From NCBI GenBank assembly GCA_016713005.1, contig JADJPY010000016.1:1-64000 (forward strand): 64,000 nucleotides of DNA, in the 5' to 3' direction. The stretch is from Ramlibacter sp. GTDB taxonomy: Bacteria; Pseudomonadota; Gammaproteobacteria; Burkholderiales; Burkholderiaceae_C. The position numbers were made by a program, and so were the translations under genes. Shown here in pieces: positions 43,327 to 54,700 of this stretch; the first letter of the stretch is position 1; the number at the start of each line of letters is the position of its first letter. The notes under the pieces were generated by a model. It searched no databases, had not been told where the DNA came from, and saw nothing but the letters and a program-made list of their open reading frames with translations.

Positions 43327-45468
43327 ATGGCAAAACTGTCCCGATTTTTCAAGCCAAATTGGCCTATGGCCCCCGTCCCGTCTGCGTTATCCGCTATGCT
43401 TTTGATAGCATCGCAGGCCTCCGCGCAGACTCCGGCGCCCCAGCGCACCCTGCCCGCCGTGGAGGTGCGATCCGGTGGCGCAGCGGTGCCGCCGGACGTC
43501 GGCGGCTTTGGCGACGTGCCCGCCGCCGAGCTGCCGCTTTCGGTGCAGGTGCTGCCCGCGGCAAAGCTGCAGGCCGCGGGTGTGCGCACCCTGGCCGACA
43601 TCACCCGGATGGACGCCTCCACCAGCGACGCCTACAACTCCGCCGGCTACTGGGATTTCCTCAGCGTGCGCGGCTTCACCCTGGACAACCGGTACAACTA
43701 CCGCCGCGAGGGGCTGCCCATCAGCGCAGAAACATCCATCGCCCTGGACAACAAGGAGCGCATCGAACTGCTCAAAGGCACCAGCGGCATACAGGCCGGC
43801 ACCAGCGCGCCCGGCGGCCTGGTGAACTACGTGGTCAAACGCCCCACCAACCGTCCGCTGCGCGCGGCGCGGCTCGAAACGGGGGAACGCGGCAGTCTGC
43901 TGGGCGCGGTGGACCTGGGCGGGCGGTTCGGCGAGGCCGACCGCTTCGGCTACCGCCTCAACCTGGCGCACGAAAACCTCCGCCCGCTGCTGCGCAACGC
44001 CGACGGCTCGCGCTCGCTGGCCAGCCTGGCGATGGACTGGCGCCTGGGGCCGGACACGGTGATCGACGCCGAGGTCGAGTGGTCGCGCCGCTCGCAGCCC
44101 AGCCAGCCGGGCTTCAGCCTGCTGGGGGCCACACTGCCCGCGCCCGTGGACCCGCGCACCAACCTGAACAACCAGCCCTGGAGCCAGCCGGTGGTGTTTG
44201 GCGGCGTCACCGGCAGCGTGCGGCTGGAGCAGGCGCTCGGCTCGCAATGGCGCTGGACGGCGCAGGCCGGGACCCAGCGACTGCAGACCGACGACCGTGT
44301 GGCCTTCCCTTTTGGTCCCAACTACGCCGCCGACCACACCAGCTACGCGCCCAACGGGGACTATGACCTGTACGACTACCGCAGCGAGGGTGAGCGCCGC
44401 ACACTTGGCGCGCTGCGCCTCGCGGTACACGGCAAGGTGGATACCGGGTTGCTGCGCCACGACATCGGGTTTGGCGTGTTGCGCAGCACCACGCGGGAAC
44501 GCTACAACCGCCAGGCCTTCAACTACGTGGGCACGGGCAACGTGGGCACGCAGACGCCCTTCCCGGCGGACCCCTCGCTAACGGGCGAGAACACCAACCG
44601 CGACGAGGAAACCACCGAATTGTTCGCCCACGACCAGGTGCGCTGGCAGGCCTGGCGCTTCTGGGTGGGCGGACGGCACACCAAGCTGCAGCGCTCCAGC
44701 GTGCGCACCGATGGCACCCAGCCGGTGGCCTATCAACAGTCGCTGACCACGCCCTGGCTGGCGGTCTCGCGCGCCATCGGCCCGGCCCTGGTGTACGCCA
44801 GCGCCGGCAAAGGTGTGGAGTCGCGCGTGGTGCCCAACCTGCCCGCCTACGGCGCCGCCGCCGGCCAGCCACTGCCCGCGCTGCAAAGCCGGCAACTTGA
44901 GCTTGGCGTGCGCGGCGGCGACGAGGCGTTCAACTGGGGCCTGGCCTGGTTCAACATCGTGCGCCCGGCTGTCACCGACACGGGCGCCACCGTGCAGTTT
45001 GATGGCGACGCGCGCCACCGCGGTCTGGAAGCCCAGGCGCAGTCGCTCGCGGGGCCGTGGCGGCTGGAAGCCAGCGCCATGCTGCTGGACGCACAGCGCG
45101 GCGGCAGCACGCTCAACCCGCTGGTCAACGGGCTCAAACCCGTCAATGTACCTTCGCACACCCTGCGCGCCACAGCCGCGTACCGCGTGCCGTCCCAGCC
45201 CGGACTGGAGGTGGAAACCCGCCTGGTGCACGAAGGCACGCGTGCCGTGCTGCCCGACAACAGCGTGATGCTGCCGGCCTGGACACGGCTGGACGCGTCG
45301 GCCAGCTACCGGATGAAGAGCGCAGGCGCCGCCATGACCTGGCGGCTGGGCATCGACAACCTCACCGACCGGCGCTACTGGCGCGAGTCACCCCTGCAGT
45401 TCGGCCACGTGTACCTCTACCCCGGGGCTCCCCGCACCGTGCGCCTGTCGCTGGACGTGGCGCTCTGA
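43327..45468 (+). CDS. TonB-dependent outer-membrane receptor under TPP control, probable thiamine-related uptake
   Basis: 713 residues. The signal peptide MAPVPSALSAMLLIASQASA, preceded by about 13 residues from the ATG at 43327, ends before QTPAPQRTLPAVEVRSG. The plug domain (about 60-185) shows AELPLSVQVLPAAKLQAAGV, VRGFTLDNRYNYRREGLPIS and IELLKGTSGIQAGTSAPGGL. The rest is a 22-strand-type barrel ending NLTDRRYWRESPLQFGHVYL, as in siderophore-receptor-like members. The TPP riboswitch in its leader indicates repression by thiamine pyrophosphate. It therefore probably imports thiamine or a precursor instead of iron. The hydrophobic core of the signal peptide is encoded by a dispersed palindromic element (43354-43409). 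Confidence 0.9.
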   Translation: MAKLSRFFKPNWPMAPVPSALSAMLLIASQASAQTPAPQRTLPAVEVRSGGAAVPPDVGGFGDVPAAELPLSVQVLPAAKLQAAGVRTLADITRMDASTSDAYNSAGYWDFLSVRGFTLDNRYNYRREGLPISAETSIALDNKERIELLKGTSGIQAGTSAPGGLVNYVVKRPTNRPLRAARLETGERGSLLGAVDLGGRFGEADRFGYRLNLAHENLRPLLRNADGSRSLASLAMDWRLGPDTVIDAEVEWSRRSQPSQPGFSLLGATLPAPVDPRTNLNNQPWSQPVVFGGVTGSVRLEQALGSQWRWTAQAGTQRLQTDDRVAFPFGPNYAADHTSYAPNGDYDLYDYRSEGERRTLGALRLAVHGKVDTGLLRHDIGFGVLRSTTRERYNRQAFNYVGTGNVGTQTPFPADPSLTGENTNRDEETTELFAHDQVRWQAWRFWVGGRHTKLQRSSVRTDGTQPVAYQQSLTTPWLAVSRAIGPALVYASAGKGVESRVVPNLPAYGAAAGQPLPALQSRQLELGVRGGDEAFNWGLAWFNIVRPAVTDTGATVQFDGDARHRGLEAQAQSLAGPWRLEASAMLLDAQRGGSTLNPLVNGLKPVNVPSHTLRATAAYRVPSQPGLEVETRLVHEGTRAVLPDNSVMLPAWTRLDASASYRMKSAGAAMTWRLGIDNLTDRRYWRESPLQFGHVYLYPGAPRTVRLSLDVAL
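43354..43409 (+). repeat. Dispersed palindromic element, copy 6 (encodes receptor signal peptide)
   Basis: Plus-strand order AAATTGGCCTAT, GGCCCCCGTCCCGTCTGCG, TTATCC, then GCTATGCTTTTGATAGC (43393-43409). In the sense orientation it encodes NWPMAPVPSALSAMLLIA, i.e. the start and core of the export signal. Confidence 0.85.
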
Positions 45469-45499
45469 ACGGCGCTTCAAAAGAGGCCCGGAATCACGC

Positions 45500-45505
45500 T
45501 ATAAT
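45500..45505 (+). promoter_or_regulatory. -10 element of the tRNA-Asn promoter
   Basis: A perfect TATAAT 11 bases before the tRNA 5' end. No clear -35 is present; TTCAAA at 45476 is the nearest match. Confidence 0.6.
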
Positions 45506-45516
45506 CTGAGGCTTGT

Positions 45517-45592
45517 TCCTCGATAGCTCAGTCGGTAGAGCGCCGGACTGTTAATCCGTAGGTCCCTGGTTCGAGCCCAGGTCGAGGAGCCA
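45517..45592 (+). tRNA. tRNA-Asn (anticodon GTT)
   Basis: 76 nt including an encoded CCA. The acceptor arms TCCTCGA (45517) and TCGAGGA (45582-45588) pair fully. The D-arm is GCTCAGTCGGTAGAGC, the anticodon loop CTGTTAA carries GTT at 45550-45552, and the T-loop GGTTCGAGCCC is canonical. TATAAT lies upstream and a terminator downstream, so it is an independent unit. Confidence 0.97.
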
Positions 45593-45603
45593 ACAACACA
45601 ACG

Positions 45604-45634
45604 AAAAAGCCTGCCAGGAATGGCGGGCTTTTTT
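45604..45634. terminator. Bidirectional Rho-independent terminator
   Basis: Arms AAAAAGCCTGCCA and TGGCGGGCTTTTT pair with one G-T wobble around a GGAA loop. T-runs follow on both strands, so it can end both the tRNA transcript (+) and the giant adhesin transcript (-), whose stop is at 45709. Confidence 0.88.
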
Positions 45635-45708
45635 CATGGGCGATCGGGTCTCCGCTGGTGCCAGCTGGCGCGCCGCCGTGAGGCGGCCACCATCCGGCAC
45701 GGCCAGGT

Positions 45709-48700
45709 TCACGGCGTGCAGGTCTGGCCTTCGACGACGATCGTGGTGGAGTTCTTCGTCTTGTCCTCGTCTTCGGTGTTCTCTTCGACGATGGTATCCA
45801 GCGCGTCGTTGATGGCATCCACCGTCGTCGCGGTCTGGTCATTGCCCGTGATGATCGGGATCTGCGAGCCGCCACCCAGAACGCCCGATTCCGTCGTGCC
45901 GTTGCCCAAAGGCGGCAGCGACAACGCCACACAGCCGTTGCAAGACGGTGTGTTGGTGGTGACGTCCCCGAAGTACGAACCGATCAGTGCGTCGGCGTCC
46001 GTGTTCACCCCGGCGGTGATGTTGATGGATGTACTGGCATCCACCACGATGTTGCCGTCGGAGATCAGTGCGGCATAGGCCCCGGGGCCGCTGCCACCGG
46101 TGATGTTGACCACCGGCGCCACCACCGAGGTGGGCGCGCCAAATGCACCGCGCGCCATGGCAAAGGCCCCTGTCTGGGTTCCGCCGATGAGACTGAATGT
46201 GCCGCCCGCCGTGATGCTGAGCGCGTTGCTGGACTGCACCCGCGCCGATGCGTCGAGCGCCGTGCCGCCTTCGATCACAAAATTGCCTGCCGCGTTGATG
46301 CTGACACTGCTGCCCAGCACCTCGGTGACGGCGTTGTCCACATTGCCGCCCTTGATGGTGATGTCCTGGCCAATGAGCAACAGCGAGTTGGTGCCGTACA
46401 CGCCCGCCGCGCCGCCCGGGCGTCCGACATACAGGTTGCCCGAGCCCGAATCCACGGTGACATTGGCCCCCACGACGGTGGCCTCGATGGTGACTCCGTT
46501 GCCCTCCAGCAGCAGGTTGCCATTGGACGCCGCCGTGTTGGACACGCTCAGGCCGCCCGCAGATGTGACTGTGGCGTTGCCCAGCGCATCCAGGTTGGTC
46601 AGGCTGAGTGGGCCGGTGGCATTGAGGTACGCACCACCCGTGCTGGCCGTTATGTCGGCCGTACCGGCGGTGGTCTGGATGGCCTGCGCCGAGGTACCGA
46701 TGGACGTGCCGCTCAGCACCAGCTGTGGCACATCCACCAGGGCGCCGGTGCTGGTGATGGCACCCGTGGCGTTGAGCGTGAACACGCCGGCGGAATCGAT
46801 CGAGTCGATCAGCAGCGCGCCCTTGTGCTCCACGGCGGTGGTGCCGCCCGAGCTGACCGACAGCGTGCCCAGCTGGTTGACACCGGGCAGCGAGACACCG
46901 CCGCTGCCGGCCGTGAACGATGCCTGGGCCGCATTGAGTGTGGCGCCGCCCGTGATGCCATTGGCGGTGGCGTCCAGTGTGCCGGTAGCCGTGCCCTGGA
47001 TGCCCATGGTGCCCAGCGAGTCCAGATGCACGTTCTTGCCGCTGAACTGCACCTGCGGCAAGGTGTTGCCCGCGTTGTCCAGGGTGATGTTCTGGCCAGG
47101 TGCAGAGAAGCTGGACGAGGTGCCCGCCGTCAGCGCGCCAGACTGGGTGATCGCGCCCGCCGCGACGACGTCGATGACATCGGCATTGATTTGCGGCAGC
47201 ACGAGGCCCGAGGTGCTGTAGTTCAACACCACGGCGCCACTGGCCAGGATGGGCCCGCCCAGCGTGCCGCCGGCGGCGTTGTGGTAGGTGATGTCGGTGT
47301 AGGTGCCGGGGCCCGCCGTCGCGAACGTGGTCGCACCGGAAACGGTGGTCGAGAGCAGGTCCGCGGTGGTCCCTGCCGTGTGGGCCGTCACCAGCAGCGA
47401 GCCCGCGCTCAACGTGCCGCTGTTCTCGATAAGGTTGCCGCCCTTGATTTCGACCGCACCGGATGCCGTGCCACCGATGGAGAGGCTGTCCGCGTCGTGC
47501 ACTTTCAGGCTGGCGGCGTTGAAGGTCAACTGGTTGAAGTTGACCACGTTGCCGGTGAAGTCCACCAGCTGGCCAGCCGCATTGACGTTGACCGTGTCCG
47601 CGCCGAGTGTGCCGCTGAGCGTGACCTGTCCGGCGGAAGTGAGCTCCAGGTGCCCTGCGAGGTTCCCCGACAGCGCCACAGCACCGGAAGAATTGAGCGT
47701 CGCACCCGACGAGGCGTTGTACATCGCCACATCACCAAAGCTGCTGGCAATGGAGAGCGATATCGCGTTGCCGGCGTCCAGGTAGGTCAGTCCGGTGACG
47801 CTGATTGCGGCCGACTGGCCAATGTTGCCGGTGGCGGTGATGGTCAGCGGGCCGGAGACACTCAGGCTGCCCAAGGTGACGTCCTGTGCGACCAGCTCCA
47901 GTGAGTCGGTGCTGCCCTGGACCGTCAGGGCCGAGGTGTCGGTGATCTGGGTGGCGCCGGTACCGTTGAGCGTAACCGTACCGTTGAGATTGTTGGCTAC
48001 GTTGGTGAGGGTCACACCAGCACCACCATCTGACAACACCAGCGGCCCCTGCACCGTGATCGGCGCGCTCTGCGTGATGGGGCCACCAGTGGACAGCGTG
48101 GCACCCGCATTGGGCAGGTTGAATCCAGCGAGATCCAGCGCGCCAGAATTGGAAATGGTCACCGCGCCCGCCCCCGTCTGGGCGACGCTGGCCACGGGCG
48201 TGCTCAGGTCGATATCGATGCCCGAGGTCGCACTCAGCTTGACCGCGCCCGATGCCGTCACGTTGACTGCGGCGCCGTTGCCGTCAACCAGCGCACCGCT
48301 GGAGGCAGTCAAGGTCACGTTGGTGGCACCCAGCGCACCCACCGACAGGTTGCCAGACTGCTGGGTGATGTCGATGTTGTTGAAGCCCGTGCCGATGGTG
48401 CCGCCGCTGTGCGCAAACGCCTGGCTCACGGTGAGGTCACCGCTGCCGTTGAGCTGGCCGGAGGTGACAGCCAGGTCTGGCGTGGTGAGCGCTCCGTCAA
48501 CCACCAGCGTGCCGCCGGACACGCGGGTTTGCGACCCGGCGCCGCGCGTGACGGTACCGGCCACGGTGACATTGCCCGCAGACACGTCCCAAACGCCACC
48601 ACTGACATTGGCGCCGGCCGCGAGCGTTGACGTACCGCTGCCCAGGCTCAGCGTCTTGCCGCTGGCCACATTGAAGGTACCCGTCTGCACGCCCACCGCA

Positions 48701-51700
48701 CCCAGCGTCGTGACCGCCGGGGCTGTGGCACCGATGCTGATGGCGCCGTCGTTGGTGAGCTGTCCGTTCACCAGCGAACCGCCGGTGAGCGCCAGCGTGC
48801 TGCCCGAAGACACCGTCAGCGAATTGTTCACGTCCAGCGTGCCCGCCGCCACGAGCAGGTTGCCGCCACCCAGTGTGGTTGGGCCCGACGTGGAGAGCAT
48901 GCCGCCATTGAGCGTGCGCGAGCCGGCGCCGGCCAGCAGCAAATTGCCGGTGGACAGCGTGCCGCTGCCCGTCATCGTGCCGGACAGCCAGTCCAGTGCG
49001 CCCAGGTTGAGCGCCGCCGCAGGCCCGGTGAGCGTGCCGCCCGCCAGCGCCACTGTGCCGGACAGCGTGGAAGCCGTGGGCAGCACCAGGTTGCCGCCGG
49101 TGACCAGGAAGGTGTCGTCGCTGCCCAGCGTCAGGCCCGCCAGGCCCGAAGCGCCGCTGGCAAGGGTGACCGTTTGCCCGCCGGTGGGGCTGACCACGGC
49201 GAACTCGTTGGTGATCGGGGCGTGGCCGCGGCTCCAGTCGCCGGCAGTTGTCCACAAGCCACTGGTGCCAATCCAGCTGTTCGTCACTACGGTGGGCGTG
49301 ATGCGCAGCGCGCCGCCTGAAGGTGCCGTGGTGCTTGCGTCGAGAACGACGCCGCCGATCGAGTGGCTCAGGGTCGGCAGGCTGCCGGAGACGGCGCCGC
49401 CATACGTGCCGATGTCAAAGGTGTCACCGGCGCCAATGAAGGGCGTCAGTTCGGTCAGCGCAAGCGTGCCGCCTGCCACCACGTCGCCGCTGACGGTGAT
49501 GCGGTCGTAGCTGGACGTGGACGCAAGGTCGATTTGGGCTGTACCCCCCGTCAGGTCTGCGTTACCTGCTATCGAAAGTGTAGCAACCGAGCCCGCGCCG
49601 CCGGGGCTGAGCGTGCCGGTGTTGAACACCGTGCCGGTGCCCACCGAAAGCTTGCCGCTGCCGGTCAGCACACCGGAGTTGGTGATGTTGGCGTTGCCCG
49701 TGGCGATGGTGGAGCTGTTGAGCTGCAACAGGCCAGCGTTGCTGACGGTACCACCCGCGCCGCTGAAAGACACACCTGCCGCGCCGCTGTGGCCCACCGT
49801 GAGCGTGCCGCCGGACTGGTTGTTCAGCGCAGCGCCGCCCGAGAGGACCAGCACGTCGCCCGCACCAATGGCAATGCTGCCGGTGTTGTTCCAGGCGCGG
49901 CCGTCCAGTTGCGCCGTGCCGCCAAGTTCTGTCAGGCCCGCGGTGTTGAGTTGACCGGTACCGGTGACCGTTCCGCTGTTCCAGCCAAAGTGGCTGGTGA
50001 CCGCCACGTTGCCACTGCCCGCCAGTGTGCCGCCGGACTGGCTCAGGCTGGCGACCGTCAGGGCGGCGTTGGCGTTGAGCTGTCCGCCGGAAATGCTGAC
50101 GCTGCCCACGCTGTAGGGCCCGGCGCCGTTCAGGTTGAACTGGCCGACTCCAAGTTCCAGTTCTGCCGGATTGAAGGTGCCCGCGACGTTGACGGTGGGC
50201 GCATCGATGGTCTGCACAAACTTGCCAGCGCCGCCGATCGAGCTGGCCGCCGCGAAGGTGTGCGTGTCGGTGTCGCGCACCCGCAGCGTGGCACCCGAGG
50301 CAATGTTGAAGCTGCCGGTGTGGGTGGCCCCCACATGCAGGTCCAGGTTGGAAGCGTCGATGTTGACCGTGCCCTGGTTGATGAATTTCGCATCCAGAGT
50401 GACGTCAAACGCCCCCGTGCTGCTGGTCACCGTGAACACTCCACCCGAAGCGTTGAGCAGCGTACCTGAGCCGCTAAGGCCGTCGGTGAATCCGTCCAAC
50501 CACGTGATGTCGAATTTACCGCCAGACATGTTGGTCAGCGTGGCACCCGAGATGTCCAGGTTGCCGGCGTCCCAATCGATGGTGCCGGCGTTGAACAGGT
50601 TGCGTCCCAGCGTCATAGTGCCCACGCTGGACATGCTGACTTGGCCGCCGGCGCCCACGCCCAGCGTGCCCGCGCCGGTGATGGTGCCGCCCTGCCAATC
50701 AAGCAGGCCGCCCACGTTCAGGTTGCCCGCACCGGTGATGGTGCCGCCCGTCAGCAGGTAGCTGCCCGCGAAGGCCAAGTCCTGGTTAAGGGTCACGGTG
50801 CCCGCGGTCTGCTCCACCTGCACGGCCGCTGGCAGTGCGGCCGAGGCGTTGACGTTCAGGTTGTAGCCGTTGGCGTAAACCTTGGCCGTGCCGCTGACCA
50901 CGGAGATCACGGCGCCGCTTTCGATTTCGACCGTCGCCGTTCCGCCGCCCAGGGTGTAGTAGCCCTTGATCGCGGTGCCGTTGGACATGTTCAGCGTCCC
51001 CGACAGGTTGAGTGTCGAGCCGGTCTCGTCAAAGTCCAGGTTGCCGCTGAGCAGGTTGGTGGTGCCGCCCAGGTTGGCCACGCTGGGGTACAGGCTGTTG
51101 GAGCCGCTGGCCGCATTCAGGTTGAGCACGGAGCCGGCCGACGTGTTGAAGGTGCCTGTGCCCGTGATGTCGTCGCCGACGCCAGACACCAGGACGTTCA
51201 TCACGGCACCGCTGTTCAAGTTGAACGTGCCGTTGACGACCAGGTCGCCCGAGTTGTAGTTCACCGTTCCGCCATTGACGTTCCAGGTGCGGCCTGACAA
51301 CGTGGTGCTGACACCGGAGACCGAGACCGCGCCGGTGGTGTTGAGCGCCCCGCTGCCGGTCACCGTGCCACCCGACCAGTTGAAGGTGCCCGCGACGCCC
51401 AGGTCGCCGGCCCCCGCAAGCGCGCCGCCCGACAGGTTCAGGGTCGCGCCGGCTCCGATGCTGGAAGTCTGGCCCGGCGACAGCGTGCCGCCGCTGATGG
51501 CGAGCAGGTCGTCACCCGGCATGCTCAGGCTGCGCACCGACTGTGTGCCGCTGCCGAGATTGACCGTCTGTGTGCCCAGCGGGTCGATCAGCACGTCTTC
51601 CAGCGCGTTGGGCACGTGCCCGCGCGTCCAGTTGCCGGCGGTGGTCCAGCTGCCGCTGACGTTGTCCATCCACGCGTTGGTCACGCTGGTGGGCGCAAGC

Positions 51701-54700
51701 TGCAGGACGGCGCCCGGGGCGGTCAGGCCCAGTGACACGCCACCGATGGCGTAGTTCAGCGCGGGTGTGCTGCCGCTGAGCGATCCGCCAAAGCCGACGA
51801 TGTCGAAGGTGTCTCCGCCGCCGATGAACGCCGACGTTTCGGTGATGTTGAAGGTGCCGCCCTTGACCAGGTTGCCCGTGACGTTGATGCGGTCGTACAC
51901 CGTGGTGGATTGGAGGTCAAAATCGGCTGTACCCCCCGTCAAATCTAGGTTACCTGCTATCGAAAGTGTAGCAACCGACCCCGCGCCGCCGGGGCTGAGC
52001 GTACCGCCCGCCGCATTGGCCAGGGTGTTGGAACCCACATTGACCGTGCCCGCGCCGCTGATGAGGCCCGCGTTGGTGAAGCCGCCGCTGACCTTGAGGG
52101 ACTTGCCGGAGCTGATGCCAACCGAACCACCCTGGGTAAAGCTGCCGTCGACGACGAGCATGTCGCCCGCCACGTTGAGCACGCCGCTGTTGTCAAACGC
52201 GATGTTGGCTCCGACCGAAGCGGTGCCCGAGCCGGTGTACTCCGCCAGGCCCGCATTATTGATCTGGCCGCCGGCCCCGGTGACCGCCGCGTGCGTTGAA
52301 TTGCCCGAGATCGTCAGCGTGGCCCCGGAGAGCACGTCCACCGTCGATGAGCCAGACAGGTTGAGCACGCCATTGTTGGCGCCGTCGCCGATGCGCAGCT
52401 TGCCGCCGGACTGCACGGTGTAGGCCGAACCGCCCGTCAGGTCCATCAGGCCGCGGACATCCACACCACCGGCGATCGTTGCCGTGCCGCCCGTTTGCGC
52501 CAGCGTGGTTCCGCTGTTGACGGTGACGGTACCCGCCAGCGATGTGGTCTTGCTGCCGTCAATGGTCAGCGAGCCGCCCACCAGGTGCAGCGTGTTGTTG
52601 GCGCTGAGCGAAACGCCCCCCGCGTACTGCGCGCCGCTGGAGATGGTGACCGTGTTGGACCCGCCCTGCGTGATGTAGACCTGCTCGGCGGCAAACGGCG
52701 TGTGGTTCAGCGACCAGTTGCCCGCCGTGCCCCAGAAGCCCGTGCCGCCCGTCCAGTAGTTGTCCTGGGCGATGGCGCGCATGCGCAGCGCATCGAAGGG
52801 CACAGTGATGAAGCTGCCGTCGAAGCTGACCGAAGGCACAAACGTGGGCAGCGTGCCACCCACAGTGCCGCCGGTGGAGCGGATGATGTCGAACGTGTCG
52901 TTGGGGTTGTAGGTGGCGCCAGCCAGGTCGGCCACATCGATGTTGACCGCTGCGGCCGTGAAGGCGTCGCCGCTCACGTGGATCTGGTCGTAGGTGGAGG
53001 TGTTGAGCAGCTCCTGCTTGATCGAGCCGCCCACCAGGTCCAGGTCGCCGTTGATGGTCAGCGTGCCCGCCGCGCCTGAGCCGCCCGCACTCAGCGTGCC
53101 GCCGGCCTCATTGAACAAGGTGACGCCCGAACCGCCCAGGTCAAGCGTTCCGTTGCCCTGGATCAGGCCATAGTTGCTCAGGTCCATTCCGTTGGTGGAC
53201 AGCACCGCACCCGATGCCACCTGGATCGTGCCCAGGTTCTGCATGCCGTCGAATTCGTCAACGCGCAGGGTGCCCGTCAGGACATCCAGCGTGCCGCCAC
53301 TGTTGTTGGCCAGTGCGACCTGGATCGCCGACACGCCGGTGGCCGTCTGCTTGCGGATCAGCCCGTCGTTGACCACCAGGTTGCTGCCCACGCCATTGGT
53401 GGTGATGTCGGCATCGGTGTTGAAAGTCAACGAACCGCCGGTCACGTGCAGCGTGCTGCCGCTGTCCAGACGGATGTCGCCCGCACCGTTGACCTGGATG
53501 CCGCCAGACGTCAGCGAGCTGTTCTCGATGGTGAAGTTGCCCGAGTTGTTCAGGAACACCGACGGAACGGTGAGGCCGCTTCCTGTAGCCAGCGTGGCAT
53601 TGCCCGCCGTCAGTGAAATGGCCTGGATGTTGGCTGCCGTGCCCTGCACCCGCGTGTCGTCCGCCAGCGTCAGCTGGCCCAGCTGCACGCCCAGCGTGCC
53701 AGTGGAGTTGACCACCAGCGTGCCGGCGTTCACCTTGGTGTTGGTGACCTGGTAGTCCACATCCACGCCGGTGACCGTCAGGAACTTGCCCGCGGCGTCC
53801 TGCAGCACGGTGGCGCTGCTGGCGAAGACCTCGCCAGCCAGGGTGAAGTCGTCGGTGAAGCGCAGTGTCTGGCCGGAACCCACGTTCAGGCGCGCGCCAG
53901 GCTGGTTGACGCCGCCGCCGGCCATCGTCAGCGTCAGGCCGGTGCCGTTGGTGGACAGCGTGCCCCCCGTCAGATTCTCGACCCGGACTTCGGCCGTGGG
54001 GGTGGTTCCCGTTTGCAACGTGAGGTTGACCTTGCCTTCATTGCGCAGCTTGCTGCCCGCGCCAACTTCGTCAAACAGGGCTACTGCGTTGGAGGTGCTG
54101 TTCAACTGGCCAGAGCTGGCGACATGAAGGGTGCCGCCGTTGAATCGCACCAGGTCGCTGCCGGCAATCGTGGCCGTGCCGGCGATGCTCAACACGCCGG
54201 CGAGCGTCGGCGTTCCGCCCAGCGAGGCATTGCCCCCGCTTTGCAGCGTTACGCCTCCCGTGCCAGCCAGTGTGCCGGTCCCCGCCAGGTTCAGCTGGCT
54301 GGACACATTCAGGCTCGATGCGCCCGAAAGCAGGTAGTTGCCTGTGGTGGCCAGCGTTCCCACGGTGACGACACCGCCAGTGGACACACCCAACTCCCCT
54401 GCCACATTGACCGGGCCGCTCAGCGTCAGTGCCGACCCGGCATTGAACATGCCATGCGCGCCTGCGCCGATGCTCAGGGTCCCGTTGCCGCTGAGGCCAC
54501 TGCCGGAGTTGAAGTCCAGTTGCCCCGACTTGATGGACAAGACGCCTGCGTCAACAGACACGTTGCTGCCGACCGACTGCGTCGCGCCGTTGTCCACCAC
54601 CAGGCTGGCGCCGTTGACCTTGACGGTACCAGCGTTGGCCACGGCAAAGCTCGAGCCCCCGGCAAACGTCTGGGTGCCGCCGGTGGCCGACAGCACGCCC

